From positions 1-64,000 of the forward strand of contig CAMWLG010000003.1 of NCBI GenBank assembly GCA_947175035.1: 64,000 nucleotides of DNA. The letters are read 5' to 3'. The notes under the pieces were generated by a model that ran no database searches, was not told the DNA's origin, and was given only the letters and a program-made list of their open reading frames with translations. The position numbers and the translations under genes were made by a program. Position 1 is the stretch's first letter; each line of letters starts with the position of its first letter. Shown piece after piece: positions 26,014-34,790 of the stretch. The DNA is from an uncultured Lachnospiraceae bacterium (GTDB lineage Bacteria; Bacillota; Clostridia; Lachnospirales; Lachnospiraceae).

Positions 26014-27834
26014 ATGAGAAAGCTTGGAACAAATTTAATTGCATATTTTCCAGAGATACTTGTGCTGACCTTGTGCGCGGCGCTGCTCATATTTGATATC
26101 AGCCATAAGAAAGGATATCATATGGACGAACTTTTGAGCTTTGAACTTGCAAACGCGCAGTTTAACCCGTGGATCGTGCCAACCCAGCCACAGGGAAGGC
26201 TGGCGAAATTTGTGGAGAACGAGCTGCAGGGAGAAAATCTTGGGGAGACATTTTCCAATCTGTGGGATACGGTGCAGGATGTCCTGCAGAATCGCGGTTC
26301 GAGTAAAATCTTAACCTATCAGGCAGATGTCTATGAGGAGCCGGTCTGGATTGAGAGGCAGCAGTTCATAGATTATGTCACAGTGGACGGTAGGGATGCG
26401 TTTAATTATCTGTCGGTTTATTTCAATGTGAAGGATGACAATCATCCGCCGCTGCATTTTATGGTATTGCACACGGTGTCTTCCATATTTCAGGGAAAGC
26501 TGTCACCGTTTATGGGCTGTAGTATTAATCTGGTATGTGTGATGGGGATCATGATGCTTCTCATGTGGCTTGGCAGGAGGCTGATGGCATTGCTGGGACA
26601 GGAGCGGCTGGGACGCGTGGCAGGAATCCTGGCGGCGTTGTCTTACGGCCTGTCGGGAGGGGCGCTGAACACCACATTATTGATCCGTATGTATGCCATG
26701 TTGACATTTTGGGCGATGGCGCTTTTGGCCATTCACATTAGGAAGCTGTATGATGCAGAGGATGGCTTTGGAAGGAAGAATCAATTGTTGATACTGGTGA
26801 CGCTGTTGGGATTTTGGACGCAGTATTTCTTTCTGTTTTATTGTCTGATGCTGGCGGCGGTGACTGCGGTGCTTTTGTGGAAATGGGGGCGAAAGAAGGA
26901 ACTTGTGTGCTATGTTCGTTCCATGGTGCTGGCGGCAGTGATTGGCGTGGCGTGTTTCCCCTTTGCCGTCTCTGACGTGTTTGCCAGCGGCAGGGGAGTG
27001 GAAGCATTGGATAATCTGTCGGCGGGCCTGAGCGGCTACGGGACAAGGTTGTGGGCTTTTCTGCAGATTATGGCTGCCCGTACAGGGGATGGAGCGTTCT
27101 GGGCACTGGCGGTCATCTGTGTGGGTGCGGTGGCAGTGGTCGGGGCAAAGGTTTTGCAGACTGAAAAGTCTGCAAAACCTACAAATTCCGCAAAGCCCGC
27201 GGGAATACAGCTCTGGTTGCTGTTGATCCTGCCGGTGGGAGTGTACTTTTTGCTGGCGGCACGTATGTCTCCTTACTTGGTGGACAGGTATATGATGTTG
27301 CTGTTTCCGCTGGTGACACTGGTTTTGGTGATTGCCGCGTTTTCGATCGGTGCCCGGGCGATACAGGCTTATAGGCAGGGGGAGCTTTCTCCCATAAGGA
27401 TGGGTTTGGCGGGATGCCTTGCGGTCACATTGATGATCGTCTGGGTATTGATGAGGATTCGGACACCACTTTCCCGATATCAGGACAATTATCTCTATAC
27501 CGCGTACCAGGGGCAGGAGGCGGTGTCCGAGAACTATGCGGATTTGGACTGTATCTGTGTCTGCGAGGGCGTTGGCTATTATGGGAATCTTCCAGAGTTT
27601 ATGAATTACCAAAGGACGCTCCTGGTCACAATGGAGGAGCTGGAACACAGAAAAGAAACAGCCTCCATCAACAGTTTGGACGAGGTGGTATTGTTGTCAA
27701 AGCAGGAGGATGAGGAGCGACTTTGTACGGTTTTGCGGGAAAAGTACGGTTTTGACCAAGTGGAGACACTCTGGCGCACCAGGGAGTCTGGGGCGGATGT
27801 GGTGTTGTTATTCACAAGAGAATGGAATAAATGA
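26014..27834 (+). CDS. GT39/ArnT-like polytopic glycosyltransferase
   Basis: A 606-residue protein. After the first helix comes HMDELLSFELANA, with the DE pair where GT-C enzymes hold the catalytic acid, followed by DDNHPPLHFMVLH and LIRMYAMLTF. The order DE-HPPL-RMY is typical of the dolichyl/polyprenyl-phosphate mannosyltransferase-like clan. About twelve helices and a C-terminal soluble part (about residues 515-606). The start at 26014 follows AGGGG and begins right before the first helix; any upstream extension would lie within the previous gene. Sugar and acceptor unknown. Confidence 0.7.
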   Translation: MRKLGTNLIAYFPEILVLTLCAALLIFDISHKKGYHMDELLSFELANAQFNPWIVPTQPQGRLAKFVENELQGENLGETFSNLWDTVQDVLQNRGSSKILTYQADVYEEPVWIERQQFIDYVTVDGRDAFNYLSVYFNVKDDNHPPLHFMVLHTVSSIFQGKLSPFMGCSINLVCVMGIMMLLMWLGRRLMALLGQERLGRVAGILAALSYGLSGGALNTTLLIRMYAMLTFWAMALLAIHIRKLYDAEDGFGRKNQLLILVTLLGFWTQYFFLFYCLMLAAVTAVLLWKWGRKKELVCYVRSMVLAAVIGVACFPFAVSDVFASGRGVEALDNLSAGLSGYGTRLWAFLQIMAARTGDGAFWALAVICVGAVAVVGAKVLQTEKSAKPTNSAKPAGIQLWLLLILPVGVYFLLAARMSPYLVDRYMMLLFPLVTLVLVIAAFSIGARAIQAYRQGELSPIRMGLAGCLAVTLMIVWVLMRIRTPLSRYQDNYLYTAYQGQEAVSENYADLDCICVCEGVGYYGNLPEFMNYQRTLLVTMEELEHRKETASINSLDEVVLLSKQEDEERLCTVLREKYGFDQVETLWRTRESGADVVLLFTREWNK

Positions 27835-27854
27835 TGGAATAGGCGGGATTGTAA

Positions 27855-28973
27855 ATGGAAAATTTGCCATGGGGGATTCGGATTGGAATATTGTGTATTT
27901 GGCTGTTTGTCATTCCAACGGTTGTGGGCGGCTGTCTTTGGGATGGCGGACGCAAAGGGCAGGGGCGGCACAGGAGAGCCTTCACTTTGTGGGTGAGCGG
28001 CCAGATGTTGTTGTGGGCGGGATTTCAGTTGATCTGCGTGCCCTGCGTATTGTTGGAAAAGAGTTTTCTCTATGTGGTTTACTGCTATGGTGGACTGGTG
28101 GAAATCCTGGCTTTTTGGGGAATCGTGCGATTATGCAGGGGCGGGATATTTGCGAACCTTGGACGGAAGGTTCGGGCGGTTCCTCTCCGGGACGGTCAGG
28201 AAAATCTTCCAAAGAACGACAAATCCGTATGGAGGGAGATGCTGCCGGCAGTCATCGTGGGAACGCTTCTGGTGTTTCAGCTGGCACAGGCGGCGGGCCT
28301 TGCTTATGCGGATGGCGATGACGCCTATTATGTGGCTGTTTCAAGCATCACGAACAACGCAGAGACCATGTATGAAAAATTGCCTTACACGGGGGGAACC
28401 ACGGAGGTGGACGTGCGTCATGGTCTGGCGCCCTTTCCGATTTGGATTGCTTTTCTGGCGAGGATGACGGGCCTGAAAGCAGTGGGCGTGGCGCATACGG
28501 CGATGCCCCTGATGTTGATTCCCATGACTTATGTGATCTTTTATCTGCTGGCTCAGGAGTTGTTCCCCGATAAAAGGCGGAAACAGCTTATGTTCATGAT
28601 TATGGCAGAGCTGTTGGTTGTATTTGGGGATTATTCTTTTTATACGGTGGAGCATTTTATGATTGCCAGAAGCAGGCAGGGCAAGGCGGCGCTGGGAAGC
28701 GTTATTTTGCCGATGCTGCTCTGGCTGCTGTTTGTGTTGTTTCAGCGGGTCAAGGAGGGGAAAAAATGCGGGGTGGCGTACTGGGGCCTGGTGGTGGCTG
28801 TGATGATCTCCGGATGTCTGTGCAGTACCTTGGGGGCGTTTCTGCTCTGCCTGTTTATGGGAATCGCGGGACTCTGTGCCGCAGTCACTTATCGCAAATG
28901 GCGGCTGTTGCCTCCCATGGCACTGTCCTGCCTGCCATGCATCTGCTATGCGGTGTTGTATCTGTTGGCGTAA
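27855..28973 (+). CDS. DUF6077-like membrane protein, N-terminal part
   Basis: A 372-residue protein with about nine membrane helices. The loop ADGDDAYYVAVSS (about residues 153-165) and VDVRHGLAPFPIW resemble the DUF6077 family as I remember it. The next gene (28995-29771) begins eight codons after this stop in the same reading frame and continues the same type of protein: helices followed by a soluble domain. The two together have the length and layout of one polytopic transferase-like protein. A TAA at 28971-28973 separates them. Confidence 0.55.
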   Translation: MENLPWGIRIGILCIWLFVIPTVVGGCLWDGGRKGQGRHRRAFTLWVSGQMLLWAGFQLICVPCVLLEKSFLYVVYCYGGLVEILAFWGIVRLCRGGIFANLGRKVRAVPLRDGQENLPKNDKSVWREMLPAVIVGTLLVFQLAQAAGLAYADGDDAYYVAVSSITNNAETMYEKLPYTGGTTEVDVRHGLAPFPIWIAFLARMTGLKAVGVAHTAMPLMLIPMTYVIFYLLAQELFPDKRRKQLMFMIMAELLVVFGDYSFYTVEHFMIARSRQGKAALGSVILPMLLWLLFVLFQRVKEGKKCGVAYWGLVVAVMISGCLCSTLGAFLLCLFMGIAGLCAAVTYRKWRLLPPMALSCLPCICYAVLYLLA

Positions 28974-28994
28974 ACTGATTGTTTTGGAGGTTAT

Positions 28995-29771
28995 ATGGGA
29001 ATCGAACACGCAATAGTTTTGTTTCGTGAATATATGGGCACCGGATTGGTGGTGATATGGTTTCTGGTCTGCCTGATTTATCTGTTTCTGAAGGAAGAGA
29101 GGAAAGAGATCCGTATTTTGTTGGTGTATGTGCCGATGATTTTACTGATTCTTTTCTTTAATCCGCTATTTGCGGGTATTGTGGCAGCTCATATGGGAGA
29201 CGAGATTTATTACAGGATTCTCTGGCTGCTGCCCATGACGGTGGTGATTGGCTACACCTGCGTCATGGTAGCGGGGAGGCTCGGCGGCAGGAAGAGGATT
29301 TTGTTCGCTGTGAGTGCTGTGATTATGACAATTGTGTCAGGAAAATATATCTATACTAATGCCTATTTTGGCCGGGCGCAGAATCTTTACCATGTGCCGG
29401 ACAGCGTCGTACATATTTGCGACGCCATCGAGATACCGGGACGGGAGGTGATGGCGGTGTTCCCGCTGGAGATGGTTCAGTATGTGCGGCAGTATTCCCC
29501 CGTGGTGTGCATGCCCTATGGCAGGGAAATCCTTGTGGAAGCGTGGAACGAATGGGCAGTGCAAAACAGGCTTTGTGACGTGATGGAGGCCGAGACGGTG
29601 GAGGCGGGGGAGTTGGGACGGCTCGCCAGGGAGGAAGGATGTATCTACATCGTGCTGCCGGAGAACAAAGTGGTACAAGGGGATTTGCAGGAGGCGGGAT
29701 ATGAGTATTTTGACAGGATGGACGGGTATGTGATTTATAGGGATAAGTTTTTCAAAGAATTGCGCAATTGA
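28995..29771 (+). CDS. DUF6077-like membrane protein, C-terminal part
   Basis: A 258-residue protein with three to four membrane helices followed by a soluble C-terminal domain (about residues 120-258). NPLFAGIVAAHMGDEIYYRILWLLP resembles the central region of DUF6077-type proteins. It has its own strong ribosome binding site (GGAGG, 6 nt spacing), so it is translated even though it lies in frame with the preceding gene. Either a natural two-subunit split or the result of an old nonsense mutation. Last gene of the 18.6-29.8 kb run. Confidence 0.55.
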   Translation: MGIEHAIVLFREYMGTGLVVIWFLVCLIYLFLKEERKEIRILLVYVPMILLILFFNPLFAGIVAAHMGDEIYYRILWLLPMTVVIGYTCVMVAGRLGGRKRILFAVSAVIMTIVSGKYIYTNAYFGRAQNLYHVPDSVVHICDAIEIPGREVMAVFPLEMVQYVRQYSPVVCMPYGREILVEAWNEWAVQNRLCDVMEAETVEAGELGRLAREEGCIYIVLPENKVVQGDLQEAGYEYFDRMDGYVIYRDKFFKELRN

Positions 29772-29774
29772 AGA

Positions 29775-29803
29775 TTGATAATATTGTGCAAATAGTTTAT
29801 AAT
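29775..29803 (+). promoter_or_regulatory. Promoter of the dynamin-like gene
   Basis: TTGATA (29775-29780) and TATAAT (29798-29803) with 17-nt spacing; the start codon is 60 nt downstream behind GGGAGG. Confidence 0.7.
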
Positions 29804-29862
29804 GGGAGTAGTTTCATACTGGGGCAAATAGCGAATATGCTTCAGATATATGGGAGGTAAGT

Positions 29863-32343
29863 ATGAGCGAACAGGTTTTACAGATGAAATATCATCCGGC
29901 CAAGAAGGAAGTAGAATTCCATCGTTTCCAAAATGGACAGGAAATCGCCCTTAAAAGCGACAGCAAGCTCGTGGCGTATATGAGCTTGAAGGGAAAATTT
30001 GTGCTGCAGGATCATGGAAACGCTTTTTTTGAGGATATAGCAAATGAGTTTGATGGTTTGGATGCCATTGAGATGCAGGTAGTCACAACCAAGATGGATT
30101 ACGAGGACTTTGTGCAGATGGTGGAGTATTACAATGCCGAGCCGAAAGCATGTAAGATCACGCCGTCCCTGATTGCGGAACTTCCCGATATGGCGCATAC
30201 CTTTTCCGAGGTCAAGAAATATGGTGAGCAGGCGGCTGAGATTTTGAGCAGGCATAGACAGAATCTGTTCGAGATACCGCTTGAGAATGAAAATGTCAAA
30301 AAGAGTGCGGACAGCTTTGCCGAGCAGATTGATGAAGAGCGGAGAAATGTCCGGGATAAGATTAACAGCTTGAATGACAATGCTGTCAGTTTGTGCTTTA
30401 CCGGTGTGTACAGTGCCGGTAAGTCTACTTTGATAAATGCGCTTCTTGGGTATAAGATACTTCCCGAGAAGATTACTTCCGAGACTGCTAAGATGTTCTG
30501 TATTTCCAGTCCCAGACCTGATGAAAATGTGATGATCACGTTTGAAATCAATGGTTCTTACGCGGTATTGGAATGGAATAAGGTGAAGATGCGCTTTGCA
30601 TTTACACTGGCGCCCTCTGGAAATGAGACCAAAAACGCGATTCAGTGTGAGGTGGATCGGGTGGCGGAGGAGAAGCTGGCCCAGCATGAGCAGATCCGGG
30701 CGATTTTGACCATGTTGAATGGGATGGATGATGTGTCAGCGGACATCAGGATCCGCTTTCCTGTTGCGCTGGATCGTCCCAATGTTCAGTATATTATTTA
30801 TGACACTCCCGGTACTGACAGCAATTACGCGGAGCATCAGACAGTGCTCATGGATGCATTGTCAGAGCAAAAGCAGTCCATACTGATATTTGTGGCTGCT
30901 CCCAACAAGACAGAGGGGAGCGGGAATAACGCGCTGTTAAAGTATCTGAAAGAGGCTGAGGAGAAGGACAGCAAGACCAGTATCGATATCAGCCGTTCAC
31001 TGTTTGTCATCAACTGGTCTGACTGTATCGACTCGGATGCCAGAAAGGATTTGCAGCACGAGGAGATTAAGTATAAGGATGACGATTCATTCTCTATCAG
31101 GCTTGCGGACAAAAAGCTGTTCTTCCTCTCTGCGAGGTATGGCTATGCGGCCAAGGCCATGAGAAATGGGATTGCTTCCGAGAAGGATCAGTCTGATTTT
31201 TATAAGGGTCTGAATAATATGACAGACAAGTTCGACGGGTTCTGCTATCGGGAGAATCGATGTGCTATGTCAGAGTTTGCGACCAAACGCATGCATGAGC
31301 GGTGTGAGGATGCATTGAAGGATGCCCAGGAGAAGAAGGATGACATCTCTGTCTTGGAAGTGGCTACCGGGCTGTATGCTTTGGAGAGCGAAATTTTACA
31401 GTATGGTGAAAAGTATGCCTCTGCCGTGAAGGCGTCCGCCATCATTGACAGCGTGGACAAAGCATTGTCAAAGTTGAGTAACCGCGCCGTGTCATTGAGA
31501 GAGAGTAATCGTGAAGAAATCAAGTCCATTGAGAAAAATATTGTGGAACTGCGAAGGACGATCAACGAGGCGATAGAGCGTGAGTACAGCGTGTCTTCCA
31601 TTCCGGAGAATATGCCGCTCCCAGAGGAGGTCAGCAAGACGTTGGGGCTGGACAGGGCGACCCTCTATAGTACAATTGTGGGCAGTACCAAGAATTACAT
31701 GGATAGGGAACTTCGAGGGTGGTTCTTAGGTCTTTTGGGAAGGGTGAAGGTCAAGGACAGAGACAAGGATAATGTCCGCGATATGATCAACCGCGCGATT
31801 GACGAGTACACGGATCAGTTCCTTACCCAGAGGAAGAATTTGTTGGAAAATCAGCGGGATGTATTTATGAACGCGGTGAAGCAGACGATCATGGAGAACG
31901 GTAATATCAGTAAATCCGCTAAGAAATTTTTCCTGGATGTGCCGGTTCCGCAGGTGGTGAAGCCGGGCATTACCAATTGGGGAGAATTGTACGATTCTCA
32001 TTGCCGAACCGAGAAATTCCTGATGTTCAAGGGGGAATATCTGGATAAGACGGGATTTATCCAGGATGTGGAGAAGATGCTGGTGGAGATTGCGGACAGT
32101 ATGTGCGAGGATTACAGCAACGATTACCGCAATTCCCTGGAATCTCTGTTAATGCAGATTAAGACGCAGTTCGAGGGGAATTTGGATATTTACTCTCTAT
32201 ATATGAAAGCTATGGTGGAGAGCCGTGACGCCATGCAGCAGCTTGGAGAAAAGGTGGCGGATGTGGCTACAGAGCTGTTTGACTGTCAGAAGCAGTTAAA
32301 TGACATTATTTGGAATCTAAGGTTGACATCGTTCTGGCTGTAA
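29863..32343 (+). CDS. Dynamin-like GTPase
   Basis: An 826-residue cytoplasmic protein. The GTPase domain starts at about residue 175: G1 GVYSAGKST (181-189), G3 DTPGTD (314-319) and a G4-like NWSD (384-387) in place of NKxD. An N-terminal region of about 170 residues precedes it, and the C-terminal half is long and helical (coiled-coil at about 530-570). No membrane helix. Bacterial dynamin-like proteins remodel or repair membranes or act in phage defence; nothing here decides between these. Own promoter and GGGAGG ribosome binding site; no second dynamin gene beside it. Confidence 0.85.
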   Translation: MSEQVLQMKYHPAKKEVEFHRFQNGQEIALKSDSKLVAYMSLKGKFVLQDHGNAFFEDIANEFDGLDAIEMQVVTTKMDYEDFVQMVEYYNAEPKACKITPSLIAELPDMAHTFSEVKKYGEQAAEILSRHRQNLFEIPLENENVKKSADSFAEQIDEERRNVRDKINSLNDNAVSLCFTGVYSAGKSTLINALLGYKILPEKITSETAKMFCISSPRPDENVMITFEINGSYAVLEWNKVKMRFAFTLAPSGNETKNAIQCEVDRVAEEKLAQHEQIRAILTMLNGMDDVSADIRIRFPVALDRPNVQYIIYDTPGTDSNYAEHQTVLMDALSEQKQSILIFVAAPNKTEGSGNNALLKYLKEAEEKDSKTSIDISRSLFVINWSDCIDSDARKDLQHEEIKYKDDDSFSIRLADKKLFFLSARYGYAAKAMRNGIASEKDQSDFYKGLNNMTDKFDGFCYRENRCAMSEFATKRMHERCEDALKDAQEKKDDISVLEVATGLYALESEILQYGEKYASAVKASAIIDSVDKALSKLSNRAVSLRESNREEIKSIEKNIVELRRTINEAIEREYSVSSIPENMPLPEEVSKTLGLDRATLYSTIVGSTKNYMDRELRGWFLGLLGRVKVKDRDKDNVRDMINRAIDEYTDQFLTQRKNLLENQRDVFMNAVKQTIMENGNISKSAKKFFLDVPVPQVVKPGITNWGELYDSHCRTEKFLMFKGEYLDKTGFIQDVEKMLVEIADSMCEDYSNDYRNSLESLLMQIKTQFEGNLDIYSLYMKAMVESRDAMQQLGEKVADVATELFDCQKQLNDIIWNLRLTSFWL

Positions 32344-32351
32344 GGGTTTTC

Positions 32352-33371
32352 CTACAGCAGACCGATTCCGCGGAGAAGCACGATTGAGATGAAGATCACA
32401 ACAGAGGACAGGAGGGTAGTCCAGACCACGAGTTGGCCTGCAAGCTGCCCATCACTGCCCATCTCTTCCGCCATGACGGCGCTGGCTACAGCCACCGGGG
32501 TGGCAAAGAGTGCTACGAACGCGGCAGATGTTCCGCGGTCGAAGGTCAGGATATGGTTGACGTGCAGCAATACCGCGCCGCCGATACCGAGAAGAGGCGC
32601 AAAGAGCAGTCTCCCTGTGGTGCCCAGGATAATCTGGCGTTTCAGACTTTGCACACGGCTGAACTCAAATTGTCCGCCCAATACGAGGAGGGCGACGGGC
32701 GTGGAAGCCTTGGCGAGATAGTCCAAAACGGTTTGCAGAAATTGGAATTGTGAGATAAATCCGGTGAAACCGTGGGGCAGGAGAGGGATAAAGGGCTTGA
32801 TGCACACGACAAGGATGCCGGCGAGCACCCCGATAATCAATGGATTGCGGAGAATGTCCCTCAAAATTTTTCGGATGCGTTCTGCGGGTTTGACCGCTTG
32901 TGTATCGGTTGCATAGATGGACAATGCAACCACGGCGAGAATATTGAATAAAGGGATTGTGAAGGCGGACAGGACAGCTGCCGCTTGGACGCCTTGTTCC
33001 CCGGCAATCAGTTGTGCCAGCGGCACACCGATCAATGCGAAATTAGAGCGGAAAACGCATTGCAGTAGGACGCCCTTTTGCCGTGGGTCAGGGGTGCTGG
33101 CGGAGAGGATAATGCCCACAATAAAGAGTATGGCAACTGCAATTGTCACATAAACAATTGGGCCCGGTTGAAGTTCGGCAAAGCTGTCCATCCGGGTCAG
33201 ATTGGTAAACAGCAAAACTGGTAACAATAGTTTAAAGACCGTTTTGTTGCCCACTTTCAAAAATTCTTGTGTGAACAGTCCCTTTTGTTTCAGATAATAC
33301 CCCAGCCCAATCATGATAATAATGGGCATGACAGCGTTTATGGCAAAAATAAGAATATCTATTATTTTCAT
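32352..33371 (-). CDS. AEC-family (auxin efflux carrier-like) transporter
   Basis: A 339-residue permease with about ten membrane helices. MIGLGYYLKQKGLF at the start and the second-half repeat are typical of the AEC/Mem_trans family, which exports organic anions such as malate. The start at 33371 (MKIIDILIF) follows AAAGGAAA on the minus strand; an upstream extension would be low-complexity and non-hydrophobic. It converges with the dynamin gene (8-nt gap, with a small inverted repeat CTGTAAGG/CCTACAG at the junction) and diverges from the VWA gene. Substrate unknown. Confidence 0.85.
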   Translation of the reverse strand: MKIIDILIFAINAVMPIIIMIGLGYYLKQKGLFTQEFLKVGNKTVFKLLLPVLLFTNLTRMDSFAELQPGPIVYVTIAVAILFIVGIILSASTPDPRQKGVLLQCVFRSNFALIGVPLAQLIAGEQGVQAAAVLSAFTIPLFNILAVVALSIYATDTQAVKPAERIRKILRDILRNPLIIGVLAGILVVCIKPFIPLLPHGFTGFISQFQFLQTVLDYLAKASTPVALLVLGGQFEFSRVQSLKRQIILGTTGRLLFAPLLGIGGAVLLHVNHILTFDRGTSAAFVALFATPVAVASAVMAEEMGSDGQLAGQLVVWTTLLSSVVIFISIVLLRGIGLL

Positions 33372-33455
33372 AGACTGTTTCCTTTTAATCTTTTGAAATC
33401 CAAATCCCATTCGCAAAATCGTTGTGATATGGTTCTTGATAAAACTTGCTTTGAT

Positions 33456-33461
33456 TATAAT
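33456..33461 (+). promoter_or_regulatory. -10 box of the VWA/MoxR/LRR operon
   Basis: TATAAT in an AT-rich stretch, 27 nt before the start codon. TTCTTG at 33433-33438 would give a 17-nt spacer but is a poor -35. Confidence 0.4.
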
Positions 33462-33488
33462 ATATTTTGTTTGAAAAGGGAATATTTT

Positions 33489-34790
33489 ATGGAGATATCC
33501 GTTCTTGCGAATCAAATTTTACAGCTGGTTCATGATGATTTGTTGATGCATCTGCGTTTTTTGGACACGGCTTTGGCGAAGCTCCCGTGGAAGGAGCGGG
33601 CGAAGATAGGGTGTATGGCGACGGACGGCGCGGTGTGTTATTATGATCCGGTTTATCTGCTGAAAACTTATCAGGAAGACAGTAAAATGGTGGCTCGCAT
33701 CTATCTGCATATGTTGCTGCATTGTGTGTTTGCCCATAATTTTCAATACAATAAGCTTGAGATGGATCTGTGGGATCTGGCAGTGGATATTGCGGTAGAG
33801 AATGTAATCCTGGATATGAAGCTGCCTGGGGTGACGTTGGAACAGGACGCGGACGCCGCCAGAAAGTTGAAGATTTTGCGGGAGGATATCGGGTCACTCA
33901 CGGCGGAGAGAATTTACCGTTACCTGCGGCACAATCCGATCACGCAGAGGGAGCGGGAGGAATTGCACAAACTATTCTACAAGGATGTCCATAGTCTGTG
34001 GAAGCCGGCGGATCAATTGGAAATGACGCTGGAACAGTGGAAGAAGATCAGCGAGCGCATCAAGGCGGATTTAAAGTCTTTTACCAAGGCCAAATCCGGC
34101 ACGGAGACCTTGGAGAAGAATTTGGAGGAGACGACAAGGGATCGGTATGATTACAGCGCGATTCTCAGGCGGTTTACCGTGATGGGTGAGGATATCATGG
34201 TGAATGACGAGGAGTTTGATTATATTTATTATACTTATGGACTGGAACACTATGGTAATCTGCCGCTGATAGAGCCCTTGGAATACAAGGAGGCACACAA
34301 GGTAAAGGAGTTTGTCATAGCCATTGACACTTCTGCGTCCTGCAGGGGTGCCATTGTAAAGGCTTTTTTGCAGAAAACGTATTCCATTTTGAAGGGTGCT
34401 GAGAACTTTTTTCACAAAATAAATGTGCATATTATTCAGTGTGACAATGAGGTGCAGAGTGATACGAAGATTACCTGCGATGACGATTTCGAGACCTTTA
34501 TGAAATACGGAAAGCTTACGGGGTTCGGGGCGACGGATTTCAGGCCGGTGTTCGCGTATCTTGAGGAGCTGAAGGGGCGGGGAGAGTTTGAGAACCTGAA
34601 AGGTCTGATTTATTTTACGGACGGCTATGGGATATATCCGGAGCGTATGCCGGATTACGATGTGATATTTGCTTTTTTGGACGAGGATGAAAACAGGGGG
34701 CCTGTGCCGCCCTGGAGCCTGAAAGTGATTTTGGAAAGTGATGTTTTGGAGGATGATTATGAATATCAAGCAGGCGAAGGAGTACATTAA
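33489..34790 (+). CDS. VWA-like protein with degenerate metallopeptidase region (DUF2201-type)
   Basis: A 433-residue protein. The N-terminal part has HMLLHCVFAH (His74, His78, His83), the HxxxH-type segment of DUF2201 putative metallopeptidases; the glutamate of HExxH is absent. The C-terminal VWA domain has a MIDAS-like IDTSAS (from about residue 279) and YFTDGYG. DUF2201 proteins are commonly encoded beside MoxR-type ATPases, as here. The ATG at 33489 follows AAAAGGGAA; upstream in-frame sequence is intergenic. The gene overlaps the MoxR gene by 32 nt. Confidence 0.8.
   Translation: MEISVLANQILQLVHDDLLMHLRFLDTALAKLPWKERAKIGCMATDGAVCYYDPVYLLKTYQEDSKMVARIYLHMLLHCVFAHNFQYNKLEMDLWDLAVDIAVENVILDMKLPGVTLEQDADAARKLKILREDIGSLTAERIYRYLRHNPITQREREELHKLFYKDVHSLWKPADQLEMTLEQWKKISERIKADLKSFTKAKSGTETLEKNLEETTRDRYDYSAILRRFTVMGEDIMVNDEEFDYIYYTYGLEHYGNLPLIEPLEYKEAHKVKEFVIAIDTSASCRGAIVKAFLQKTYSILKGAENFFHKINVHIIQCDNEVQSDTKITCDDDFETFMKYGKLTGFGATDFRPVFAYLEELKGRGEFENLKGLIYFTDGYGIYPERMPDYDVIFAFLDEDENRGPVPPWSLKVILESDVLEDDYEYQAGEGVH

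Noticed and set aside
28971-28994. Simple frameshift in the DUF6077-like gene
   Set aside because: The two parts are in the same frame; it is a stop codon, not a shift, and the second part has its own strong ribosome binding site.
29863-32343. Two-gene dynamin-based phage defence system
   Set aside because: Only one dynamin-like gene is present, on its own promoter, and the neighbours are a transporter and a separate operon; there is no sign of a defence island.
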